Part shown: piece after piece, positions 10,881 to 19,900 of the stretch
Numbering within the stretch: the first letter of the stretch is position 1
Layout: every line of letters begins with the position of its first letter
Origin: Pelargonium nanum
Lineage: Eukaryota; Streptophyta; Magnoliopsida; Geraniales; Geraniaceae
Length of the DNA stretch: 42,315 nucleotides
NCBI GenBank assembly: GCA_036897485.1
Contig: JAYMTF010000257.1
Span: 1-42,315, forward strand
Direction: 5' to 3'
The notes under the pieces: generated by a model
What the model was told of the DNA's origin: nothing
Database searches by the model: none
Seen by the model: only the letters and a program-made list of their open reading frames with translations
Translations under genes and position numbers: made by a program

Positions 10881-13772
10881 ATGGGTGGCATTCATATGTG
10901 TCCTATCGTGTTGTTTGGGATATTCAGTGCTGTTCTTGCTGCCACTCTTGGAGATGTTTCATCAGATTCCAATTGGCTTCTGAGAATAAAATCAGAACTG
11001 GTTGATTCTGCTGGTGTTCTTGATAACTGGTCTTCACAAACTAACATGTGCAGCTGGAATGGACTGACATGTTCAGATGATCAAACCCATGTTTTGAGCT
11101 TGAACCTATCTAGCTCAAGTCTATCAGGTACAATCTCAAGAGAAATCGGTCACCTAGCTTCGCTTCAGACGCTGGATTTGTCTTCCAATTCTCTGTCTGG
11201 TTTGATTCCTCCTGAGATTGGACAGCTTCAGAATCTGAGGGTACTTGTGCTTCATTCAAATTACCTCTCTGGTAAGATTCCTTCAGAGATAGGCCTTTTG
11301 AAGAAGTTGCAAGTTTTTAGAACTGGAGACAACTTGTTGTCAGGTGAAATCCCTCCAAGTATTGGCTACTTGAGTGATTTGAGAGTACTTGGTTTTGCTT
11401 TTTGCCAATTGAATGGAACTATTCCAGCTGAGATTGGTAATCTAAAGCATCTATCATCTCTGGACCTGCAAAACAACAGTCTTGGCGGCGCCATTCCCGA
11501 AGAGATTCTTGGCTGCGAAGAGCTCGAAATCTTTGCAGCATCGAACAACAAGCTCGAGGGAGACGTACCGGCTTCAATGGGATTGCTCAAGTCATTGAGC
11601 ATTCTCAACTTGGCCAACAACAGTCTTTCAGGGTCTATAAAACTGGGCCATCTTTCCAATCTGAAGTACTTAAATTTGGCTGGGAACAGGTTCAGTGGAA
11701 ACATCCCATCAGAGCTTAACCAGTTGGTTTTGCTTGAGAAGCTTGACTTGTCTCATAACCACTTCTCAGGAACAATCAGCCTCCTGATCAGTATGTTAAA
11801 GAACCTGCAAGCCTTGGCTCTGTCTGGTAATGCATTGACAGGAACCATCCCAAGCAACTTCTGCATCAGAGGTTCAAGATTGCTTCAACTCTTTGTCTCT
11901 CAAAACAAGCTATCAGGTAAATTCCCTTTTGATCTGCTGAATTGTACCTCTCTCCAACAATTAGACCTTTCGGATAACGATTTCGAAGGAGAACTACCAT
12001 CCAGCCTAGACCGGCTTGAGAACCTCACAGATCTCTTGCTCAACAACAACAGCTTCTCTGGGACTCTCCCACCTCATGTTGGCAACATGAGCTACTTGCA
12101 AAGTCTATACCTCTTCGACAACATGCTCACTGGTAAACTTCCCGCTGAAATCGGTAAACTGAAGAGGTTGTCTGAAATCTACCTCTATGATAACCAGATG
12201 TCAGGAAGCATACCAAGAGAGCTGACAAACTGCACAAGTTTGACAGCAATTGATTTCTTTGGAAACCATTTTTCAGGGATGATTCCAGCAACAATTGGGA
12301 AGCTCAAGAAGCTAGTTTTTCTCCAACTGAGGCAAAATGACTTGTCAGGTCCTATCCCTCCAAGTTTGGGGTACTGTAAACATCTTCAGTCCTTGGCCTT
12401 AGCTGATAACAAGCTCTCAGGATCATTGCCTTTCACTTTCAGGTATCTTTCAAGACTCAGCACCATTTCTCTCTACAACAACTCCCTCGAAGGTCCTCTT
12501 CCCGCGAGCCTCTCGGTCTTCAAGAACCTCAAGATCATAAACCTCTCTCACAACAAGTTCATTGGAACCATCTCTTCCCTATCTGGTGCACACTCTCTGA
12601 CTCTCCTGGACTTGACAAACAACAGCTTCTCGGGCCCCATTCCTTCCGGACTATCCACCTCAAGAAACCTAACCCGTCTTCGCCTTGCTCACAATCACCT
12701 AACTGGCAACATTCCCTCTGGATTAGGCCAACTCAAGGAGCTCAACTTTCTTGACCTGTCACATAACAATCTCACAGGGAAATTGGCTCCTCCTCTCTCA
12801 AGCTGCAAGAAGCTTGAACACCTCTTGCTCAATAACAACTGGCTTTCGGGCACCATTCCTCCATGGCTAGGGACCTTACAAGAGCTAGGCGAGCTAGACC
12901 TCTCATCCAACACCTTCCATGGATCAGTCCCTCCAGAGATTGGAAACTGTTCAAGACTACTCAAGCTCTCACTCCACAGCAACAACCTGTCTGGTGCAAT
13001 CCCACAAGAAATTGGGAACCTTGCTGCTCTCAATGTCCTCAACATGCAAAGAAACAACCTCTCAGGCTCCATTCCTGCAACAATCCAGCAGTGCAAGAAG
13101 CTGTTTGAGCTCAGGCTCTCAGAGAACTACTTAACAGGTCCTATTCCATCTGAACTAGGGACACTCACTGAGCTACAAGTGATCTTGGATCTAAGCAACA
13201 ACCTGTTCTCTGGTGAAATACCATCTTTTCTTGGAAGCCTCTTGAAGCTGGAGAGACTAAACCTCTCCTCCAACAATCTCCAAGGTCATATCTCATATTC
13301 TCTTGGAAAGCTGACCAGCCTCCACATGCTCAACCTGTCAAACAATCATCTCCAAGGCCAAATCCCATCAACCTTTTCAGGATTCCCACTCAGCTCCTTC
13401 TCTGGCAATGACAACCTCTGTGGTCCACCATTAGTGTCATGTTCAAAATCAGTGGATCAGCAGAGGAAGTGGCTGTCAGAAACTGCAGTTGCAGGTATCA
13501 TAGTAGCCATTGTCCTCACTTCCATAGTAATATGTTTGGTTTTGGTTTCAATCATGGTGAGAATATGGTGTAATTGGAAGAAAGATGAATTGGAGAAGTG
13601 GAAATACAGAGATGAGAAGAGAAGGAATGGTGAGTACTGCAAAGTGAACAATTCCATGGCTGCTGCTTTGGTTTGTTCAAAAGATGATAAGCAAGATTGT
13701 ACAAGAACATGCATTTTCCAACTCGATTTGGAAACAGATGCTGAGAAGAATTTACACTTTGATGTTAAGTGA
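10881..13772 (+). CDS. LRR receptor-like protein without kinase, GSO-type ectodomain (963 aa)
   Basis: Intronless; an in-frame TGA directly before the ATG fixes the start. It has a signal peptide (about 1-21), an LRRNT cap (CSWNGLTC, Cys57 and Cys64), and then 32 consecutive plant extracellular LRRs of about 24 residues (LxxLxLxxNxLxGxIP) from about residue 70 to 845. A C-terminal cap (GNDNLCGPPLVSC), one transmembrane helix (about 868-893) and a 70-residue charged tail follow. No island domain interrupts the LRRs. N-glycosylation sequons are frequent. By family knowledge, such proteins sit in the plasma membrane and bind peptides or co-receptors; the LRR count and cap resemble GSO1/GSO2-type receptor kinases. 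A kinase domain is absent: the frame ends normally and the 3' flank encodes none in any frame. It would therefore need a partner kinase to signal. Ligand is unknown. Confidence 0.9.
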   Translation: MGGIHMCPIVLFGIFSAVLAATLGDVSSDSNWLLRIKSELVDSAGVLDNWSSQTNMCSWNGLTCSDDQTHVLSLNLSSSSLSGTISREIGHLASLQTLDLSSNSLSGLIPPEIGQLQNLRVLVLHSNYLSGKIPSEIGLLKKLQVFRTGDNLLSGEIPPSIGYLSDLRVLGFAFCQLNGTIPAEIGNLKHLSSLDLQNNSLGGAIPEEILGCEELEIFAASNNKLEGDVPASMGLLKSLSILNLANNSLSGSIKLGHLSNLKYLNLAGNRFSGNIPSELNQLVLLEKLDLSHNHFSGTISLLISMLKNLQALALSGNALTGTIPSNFCIRGSRLLQLFVSQNKLSGKFPFDLLNCTSLQQLDLSDNDFEGELPSSLDRLENLTDLLLNNNSFSGTLPPHVGNMSYLQSLYLFDNMLTGKLPAEIGKLKRLSEIYLYDNQMSGSIPRELTNCTSLTAIDFFGNHFSGMIPATIGKLKKLVFLQLRQNDLSGPIPPSLGYCKHLQSLALADNKLSGSLPFTFRYLSRLSTISLYNNSLEGPLPASLSVFKNLKIINLSHNKFIGTISSLSGAHSLTLLDLTNNSFSGPIPSGLSTSRNLTRLRLAHNHLTGNIPSGLGQLKELNFLDLSHNNLTGKLAPPLSSCKKLEHLLLNNNWLSGTIPPWLGTLQELGELDLSSNTFHGSVPPEIGNCSRLLKLSLHSNNLSGAIPQEIGNLAALNVLNMQRNNLSGSIPATIQQCKKLFELRLSENYLTGPIPSELGTLTELQVILDLSNNLFSGEIPSFLGSLLKLERLNLSSNNLQGHISYSLGKLTSLHMLNLSNNHLQGQIPSTFSGFPLSSFSGNDNLCGPPLVSCSKSVDQQRKWLSETAVAGIIVAIVLTSIVICLVLVSIMVRIWCNWKKDELEKWKYRDEKRRNGEYCKVNNSMAAALVCSKDDKQDCTRTCIFQLDLETDAEKNLHFDVK

Positions 13773-13902
13773 AGAATGTGTCCTTGGGTTTTCTTCTTTT
13801 CAACCTTTTGTTTTGTTCATGAAATTTTGGTTCTTATTTTTTTTAATATCAGGATTGGCTGAGACTAGATAAACATAATGGATTCGGGCAGGACGCGAAA
13901 TT

Positions 13903-13932
13903 CATTAAAGCATGTATCATTAAAGCGTGTAT
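13903..13932. repeat. 15-bp tandem pair
   Basis: CATTAAAGCATGTAT at 13903-13917 is followed directly by CATTAAAGCGTGTAT at 13918-13932, one mismatch in 15. It lies about 130 bp after the LRR gene stop codon. Confidence 0.85.
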
Positions 13933-13984
13933 GGGGTAAATTGTTGACGGGGCATCATCTAATTGGCCATGATTTATTGGCTGA

Positions 13985-14135
13985 AAATAAATCATAGCTG
14001 ACTAATCTCCATTCGAGACGAGGGCACAGGTTGAGGTTTAAGCCTCTCCCCAGGGGTGTGTTGAGTGGAGATCGAACGCAAACGCTTTTCCCACTCACGC
14101 AGCCTGTGTTACCAACTGCACCACTACCCTTGGGT
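13985..14135 (-). mobile_element. tRNA-derived SINE-like element
   Basis: On the minus strand, GGGTAGTGGTGCAGTTGGTA (plus 14111-14130) is a good A-box region and GCGTTCGATCTCC (plus 14067-14079) a good B-box, 30-40 bp apart. The downstream part (about 13985-14066) would be the non-tRNA body. The first part resembles Au-type plant SINEs. No clear duplication or tail was found, so the ends are approximate. Confidence 0.55.
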
Positions 14136-15227
14136 TTGTATAATATTTATTCATTACAAAACATCTCAAACTGAGAAGAACAAATTTTTTAAAAAATTAT
14201 AAAAACTTTTTATTCATTTTTTCACAAACTTTTGGGCCAGTTGCAATGTGGTCCATGGGCTTTTCAGTCTTGTTCATGATCACATATTATTGATTTTGTA
14301 ATCAGATATTTCGAGTGCCACAAATTCAAAATAAAAAATGTACCATTAAGTTCACACAAATAGTGTCGTCTCTAGTCATCAAATTTGAAAACTTAATTCG
14401 TCCCATTTACCAATATTTAGGGTTTCTATTGTTTCATGATTTTGTTTCCCAAATCACATATAAAAGGTCTATCCACGTAAATTGTCTGTTGAAAGCTATT
14501 ACCCAAACTATACAAGATCCATGTTATGTACGTTCACCAAAGTACACATGAACACACCATTAAATGTACCAAGATTTTATACACAACCAGAATGTTTTTT
14601 TTATGAATTCTGGGAGGGAGTAAATGAAAATTACTATGCATTTGTGATTCAGGAACCAAAAACCATAATTCAAAAACCATCTAAAAATGGAACCAAATTT
14701 AAATCCAAATTAGGAAATAAAACCAAAGAGAATGTACCAAATATTCCAAGAATATTCTCATACATGACAAAAGATTGTATGGTGTGAAATTTTTTTCTAA
14801 ATAGGGTTGATGTAGACTTGTAAAAAGTTTTATTGTGACAAAAAGTGAACAATTTAAGATCCAAAAAGAGCTCAATATTGGAGATGGCATCTTCTTCTCC
14901 AGTCAACTAAGTCAAACGTATCAACGGTCAATTTATTTACACCATTGATTATGGATCTAATGCAAGTGAACAAGAACATGTTTTGAGACAAATATATGTA
15001 TATATATATATATATAAATGTATGCTGTGAAATCTAAAAGGGATTAAAATGATAATCCCTAGCTAGAAACAGCTACAAATTAAAGATTCAAACATATAGT
15101 TTGATCTTTTGATTTGATGAGAATCACTTTGTGCAAACTATGGCCGCTCTGCGCATTAGAGCTCGCATTCGGATGGAAGATTTGCACGTAAAAATAAACT
15201 AGACAACATAAACATGTATTACTACTA

Positions 15228-15290
15228 CTACACAGATACTACGCACGGTCGTGCACTCACAACCATGGATACGCACAGTCGTGCGCGCAT
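15228..15290 (-). other. 20-residue ORF containing a repeated 10-residue unit
   Basis: On the minus strand an ATG at 15290 opens a frame of 20 codons closed by TAG at 15230-15228. It contains two in-frame copies of a 30-bp unit, seen as ACGCACGGTCGTGC (15241-15254) and ACGCACAGTCGTGC (15271-15284), so ARLCV is echoed by ARPCV ten residues later. It lies about 90 bp downstream of a TATA-like site on the same strand. Whether it is translated is unknown; an upstream 9-codon frame precedes it. Confidence 0.25.
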
Positions 15291-15376
15291 CAAATAAGCA
15301 ATAGATCAAAACATAACATGACGGGAGAGAGAGGCGAGAGAAGAGGGTGTTGTGGATGAATGTGTCTGCAAGTATT

Positions 15377-15419
15377 CCTTTTATAGGAGAAGAATGAAGG
15401 AGGAGATGGGCTAGGGTTT
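15377..15419 (-). promoter_or_regulatory. Promoter-like segment: TATA box and telo-box
   Basis: On the minus strand CTATAAAAGG (plus 15377-15386) is a strong TATA match. Upstream of it on that strand lies the plant telo-box AAACCCTA (plus 15412-15419), a motif common in promoters of growth-related genes. A pyrimidine-rich stretch follows, as in plant leaders. No long frame lies downstream. It may drive a non-coding or short-ORF transcript, or be a relic. Confidence 0.4.
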
Positions 15420-15734
15420 GGTTTTGTTTTGTGTTTACGGGCAGAGCGGGCAGTGGAATCGGGGCAGTCTCTGCCACCGCCTCAATAATAAACTGCAACT
15501 TGCAGCTAGCTACCAGATGAGGAAGATGACTAGGCTCTTAAATTCTCTATTTTTCACAATAATAATAAATACGGGTAAAATATAATAACTGAGGTTTGGT
15601 CCAAGTCAAATTCATTTATACCAATTTCATATTTTTAAATGGAGTGTTGTAATTTTATTTGTCAAATATTTCTTGACTTATAATACTACTTGCTCTCTAA
15701 TAATAACTGAAAATAAACCAAAGCTTAAGACATC

Positions 15735-15929
15735 AGTGGCTAACTCGCAGTTAGAACATTTTAAGTCGTTAGAGATCAATAAACACTAAAAAAAAAAAAT
15801 CTTGTTTTCGCGAGTGAATTTGTTAGAGGTTGGGATCTTGGAAATAAATCTATGCCCAATACATTAGTGGCTAACTCTCAGTCAGTTTACTCTAAGTCGT
15901 TAGAGATCAATTAACACTACAAAAAAAAA
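15735..15929 (+). repeat. Two A-tailed repeat copies, 131 bp apart
   Basis: A unit starting AGTGGCTAACT and containing TAAGTCGTTAGAGATCAA, then AACACTA and an A-run, occurs at about 15735-15798 and again at 15866-15929. The GTGGCTAACTCGCAGTTAG start is A-box-like, so these look like truncated SINE copies inserted or duplicated in tandem. Confidence 0.6.
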
Positions 15930-16004
15930 TGGGTTGAATAATTAAATAAATAAAATGGGTTGTTTATCAATTTAGTTAGTTGACATGTTTAGTTTGGACT
16001 CCGG

Positions 16005-16070
16005 TAGAAGTTAAGTTCAAACCAAAATTTTTAAGGTTTGAGGTAGACATTCTTACAACTCGACCAAAAA
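16005..16070 (-). repeat. SINE-like relic
   Basis: On the minus strand a TGGTCGAGTTGTAAGAATG stretch (A-box-like, plus 16049-16067) is followed by GGTTTGAACTTA (B-box-like, plus 16012-16023). Ends are unclear. It follows two A-tailed copies, suggesting a nest of SINE insertions. Confidence 0.3.
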
Positions 16071-16186
16071 TATATCATAAACAATGTTGAATCTCTTTAA
16101 TATATAATACAATATAGAATGAAGGCATGGGCCACGGCCCACCACAGTCGCCCCTGCCTCCGACGCTAGGCATGACCATCACTCTT

Positions 16187-16345
16187 CATTGACGAATTTG
16201 ATTCATGCTTTTGTGGGAGTGGAGATTGTAATTCATCGGCAAAGTTGACCCATGTCTTGGTGTGCTTGTCAATATCTCTTTATTAGCGAAGTTAATTCAT
16301 GCCTTCGTAGACACGACGATCATCATTCATTGGGTTTGCTTCTTT
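16187..16345. repeat. 47-bp minisatellite, about 3.3 copies
   Basis: Copies begin at 16187 (CATTGACGAATTTGATTCATG), 16234 (CATCGGCAAAGTTGACCCATG) and 16281 (TATTAGCGAAGTTAATTCATG), with a partial fourth at 16328 (CATTGGG). The spacing is exactly 47 bp each time although copies differ at many sites, so the array is old but length-stable. 47 is not a multiple of three, which argues against coding. Confidence 0.75.
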
Positions 16346-16961
16346 CTCGCCATGGTAGTAGCATTTTGTTGTAGTATAATTTTTTAAGAATCAACATATT
16401 GAAAAGATGTTTATAACCTTGTTAGCAAATACCTGCTTTAGGCCTTTTCTTGTTCTTTCCTATATGGTTATTTTTTCATATCATCTCAATAGACAAAACA
16501 AGCTGATTGGATAAATACTTTAAAGGGTAAAACAGTCTTTTTATACAAATAGTTATCTTGCTTGGAACAAGAGCCTAATTATCATATATTTAAGCAAAGA
16601 CAGTTCATCTACTGTAAAAAAACACACTGGAGCACCCTCAAACTTCAAAACATGAAACTTAGCAATAGCATTTTTACAGAGTTTTGTACAAGGTCTTTTT
16701 ATAGACAAGCCAAGAAAACTGGAAAATTTGCCTCGCTAGTAAGCAGGAAATAGTCTTGGCCTCTGGGTTAGCGACTAAATGCACGATACATTGGAGCACC
16801 CTCATCGTCCATGAACCTCAACTCTCTACTCTATTTACAGGAGGAAAATTTTCTATCACCTACAAGCTTTAACTAACTTTTTCTCTAAGCTTCGGGTACG
16901 CTGTTCATACACTACAACACAACACCGACGAATGAAAGAATTGAAGCACAATATGCAAGAT

Positions 16962-19900
16962 CTACACAATTACGTTCTTCTCCTCCTTCACTGTGTCCAA
17001 CAACTGCACTTCAGCCATCAACCGACTATATTCATGTTGATATCCACGCAGTTCACTTCTGAGCCGCATCACCTATGAAATCAACATCGGTATTACAACT
17101 ATTAGAAGAAGCCGTGAAGAAATGGTTCTTTAATCCAGGCCGTTACCAAAATGAACACTACTGGTATAAGCTAAACATGTAAACTAAAACATCTTTTGCA
17201 CTGACCCCAGGACAAAATGTTAACAGACACCATTTCTTTTTACTATACTGTTTTACTTCTCAAAATGCTTCACATAACAAATGGAATGACATTCCAATGA
17301 AGTGACCCGCATCTCTGTGACATAGTCCGAGGATTGGGAGATGGTGGACCAAGTACAGGCAACTACTAAACGGCGGTAAATTCAGTAATTATAATAAGTA
17401 CCTTGAGATTAAGTTCTTTCTCTGTCTGCTTATATTCCAAGCATCTGAAAGATGAAACAAACATATAAAAATGGTCTGTCAGAATATGCCGAAAGATGAA
17501 AACAACTCCCACAAATTTGAAACCATTAAGATATCACTTTATTTCTTGCCATTTTTCCTCAAAAGCATCAGTAAATACTAGTAAGGAAAGGCGACGAATC
17601 GAATTACTACACATCATAATCTATTCAGAAAAAAGCTGACCCCAAAGCTATAGTATAAATATATAACATAACACTAATATTCTAATGTACTCACTTTGCT
17701 TGTAGCTTCTTGTTTTCTTGCAACAAGTTTAAAACCTCTTTGTCTATCAAATGATTCGAAGTTGTATTGGCAGGCTACAAAAAATACATAATGGTCAAAC
17801 AGCAAAACTAATCGAGGTGCTAGATGTAGATGATTACGGCATAATAAAGTACAGGGACATGAACTTGAACTAATAAGCAAACTATTCAATCATAGCCATT
17901 TCATCATCTAAAAACAAACAAATAAAATAAAAGCCAAAGAATAAAGCCCACATAATAAGGTCTTCAGAAATCACACTTATATCATGGATTGATACATTAC
18001 ATAGCCAAACAACTAATTGATTAACCGATGCTTCCATCTGAATCAACCATTAGATAAGAAACGAATAATTTAAAAGTTGGTCTTATTATTGTTCTCTGTA
18101 AAAATCTTGAATCAACCATTAGTTAAGCCAGCATAAATTAATAGGGGATTTCCCTTTTTGGACAAGTAAAAATTTGTCTTTAGCAACTACACTATTATCA
18201 TAGATTTATATGGTACACCACCAAACAACTGATTGATTAAGCGATAAAATTTATAAGTTACACAGCCAAACTGTTTGATTAACCGATTGAGTTGGGTTTT
18301 ATTATTGTTCTTAGTGAAAATTTTGAAATTCAGAGAGATGGGCTTTGATAATAAACATCTTTGCACCACCTAATTTTAATTGAAAGTTAAAAATATGGAA
18401 GATAAAGACTAAGTAAGAGTGCCTGTGATGTTTTGTACCGAAAAAAGGTTTTAAAGCAGGAAAGAACAATGCAAACCCCTGACACACCTGTATTTGCCCA
18501 ACAACAATTGCCCTGACCCCTTTCACCGCTTGCCTTTTCACCATCTCAACTCCTGCTGAATCACCACCATGTTCCTTCCTTTTCATACCTGATGTTTCTG
18601 AACAAATACGAGGCATTACACCTTTAGATGTGACTAGCAAAGATTGTAATGTAGAAGGCTTACACTTCTGTTAACACATCTACCTTGTTTGGGTATTAGC
18701 CGTTCTATGCCAGCTGCTCTGCTATAGGAGGAACTAGCAACTGGACGATGAAAGCTTCTGTCTATAGATGCTGTTTTTGTTGTACCATCATGGAAACTGT
18801 TATGCAACCTGACAGGTTCTTTATCACTATGAGGTGTACAATGAGGTGAAACCTGGGGTTGCGTAGGTGCTCGAGGCTTCTTTTTCACCTGATACCCAAT
18901 AAACCCACAATGATAATCCCTACAAGAATTCAATCACATGCGTTAGGTTGATCTTGCAAATTTATGCCAAGTATAAATTAGACCAGCTTAATAATACGGG
19001 CATCCCCTCACATAGAAATGACATGGGTTAAATAGTTTGGTCACCCCTGGCCTGTCATTTTGTTTAGATTTAATTTCTAACAAGGGTATTTGAGTTTTTT
19101 AACCCCTAGATTGGTCATGTTTTAGTTTACCCCCAGCATCCACTACAACCGGTTCTCCACTGTCACATCATCAAAAATTGAGGGAGAGGTTGCAGTGCTA
19201 CAGTAAGGAGATAGAAGGTATTTGAGGCTTAAACAGTGCCTTTCGAAGCGACTTTGTATGGTTATTTTTTTCTTTTGTACTCAACCAAAACAATGTCCTT
19301 TTGGGTAAGCCAAATAAAAAATACGAATTGGCATAGCTTTATTGCGGACTTGGTATATTAGATGATTTGGCAGTGAGATGCCAAATGTAGCGACTACCAA
19401 GGGAAAAAACTAAAGTTAGGGACTGAATCTTAATAAAATAAGAGTCTGAGGGTAACAAACTATCAAACCCAAATGATAATGATCATTCCAAAAGTGTGTC
19501 AAGCAGTATCAAGGGCCCAATTGCATGGTATGAAATGTTATATGATATATTTTAATGACATCAAGAATCGACAAAATACGATATAAAAGAAGAAAGATGC
19601 TTTGATTTCAATTTTATTTTTCCAAGAAACAATATAAGATCTATTCAGAAATAATAAACACATAGGAAGACAAAAGTGCACTCATAGAAGGAATCTTAAA
19701 ATGGGAGATGCCAGATTAGCAGATTACTACAAAATAAATGACATTTTCTAAATGTAACGCTATAGTAGCTTTACCAGTATTCCCAGGTCATTTCCTTCAA
19801 CCGACCTTCAAGCTTCTGGAAAAGGGAAGTTCTTTCAAAATCTTGTTTGTTATGAGTTGGCTCGACAAAATTTGCTTCCAGAACACCTAAAACAACACAA

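Larger units (their letters stand above)
13773..16560. other. Repeat-rich intergenic region
   Basis: No protein gene is supported. The region holds a 15-bp tandem pair, several SINE-like relics, an (AT)n tract at about 15000-15016, a promoter-like segment on the minus strand near 15.38 kb and a 47-bp minisatellite; each is listed separately. Open frames at 14315-14906 run on both strands in AT-rich DNA and show no family similarity. Confidence 0.6.

Noticed and set aside
11366-13714. Frames on the opposite strand and in other frames within the LRR gene
   Set aside because: They mirror the repeated LRR codons and have no independent start context or family similarity.
14315-14906. Overlapping frames on both strands downstream of the LRR gene
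   Set aside because: AT-rich chance frames with no similarity; in particular they encode no kinase that could belong to the receptor.
15199-15498. 99-codon minus-strand frame
   Set aside because: It runs through the TATA and telo-box promoter-like segment and has no supported ATG context, so coding is unlikely.
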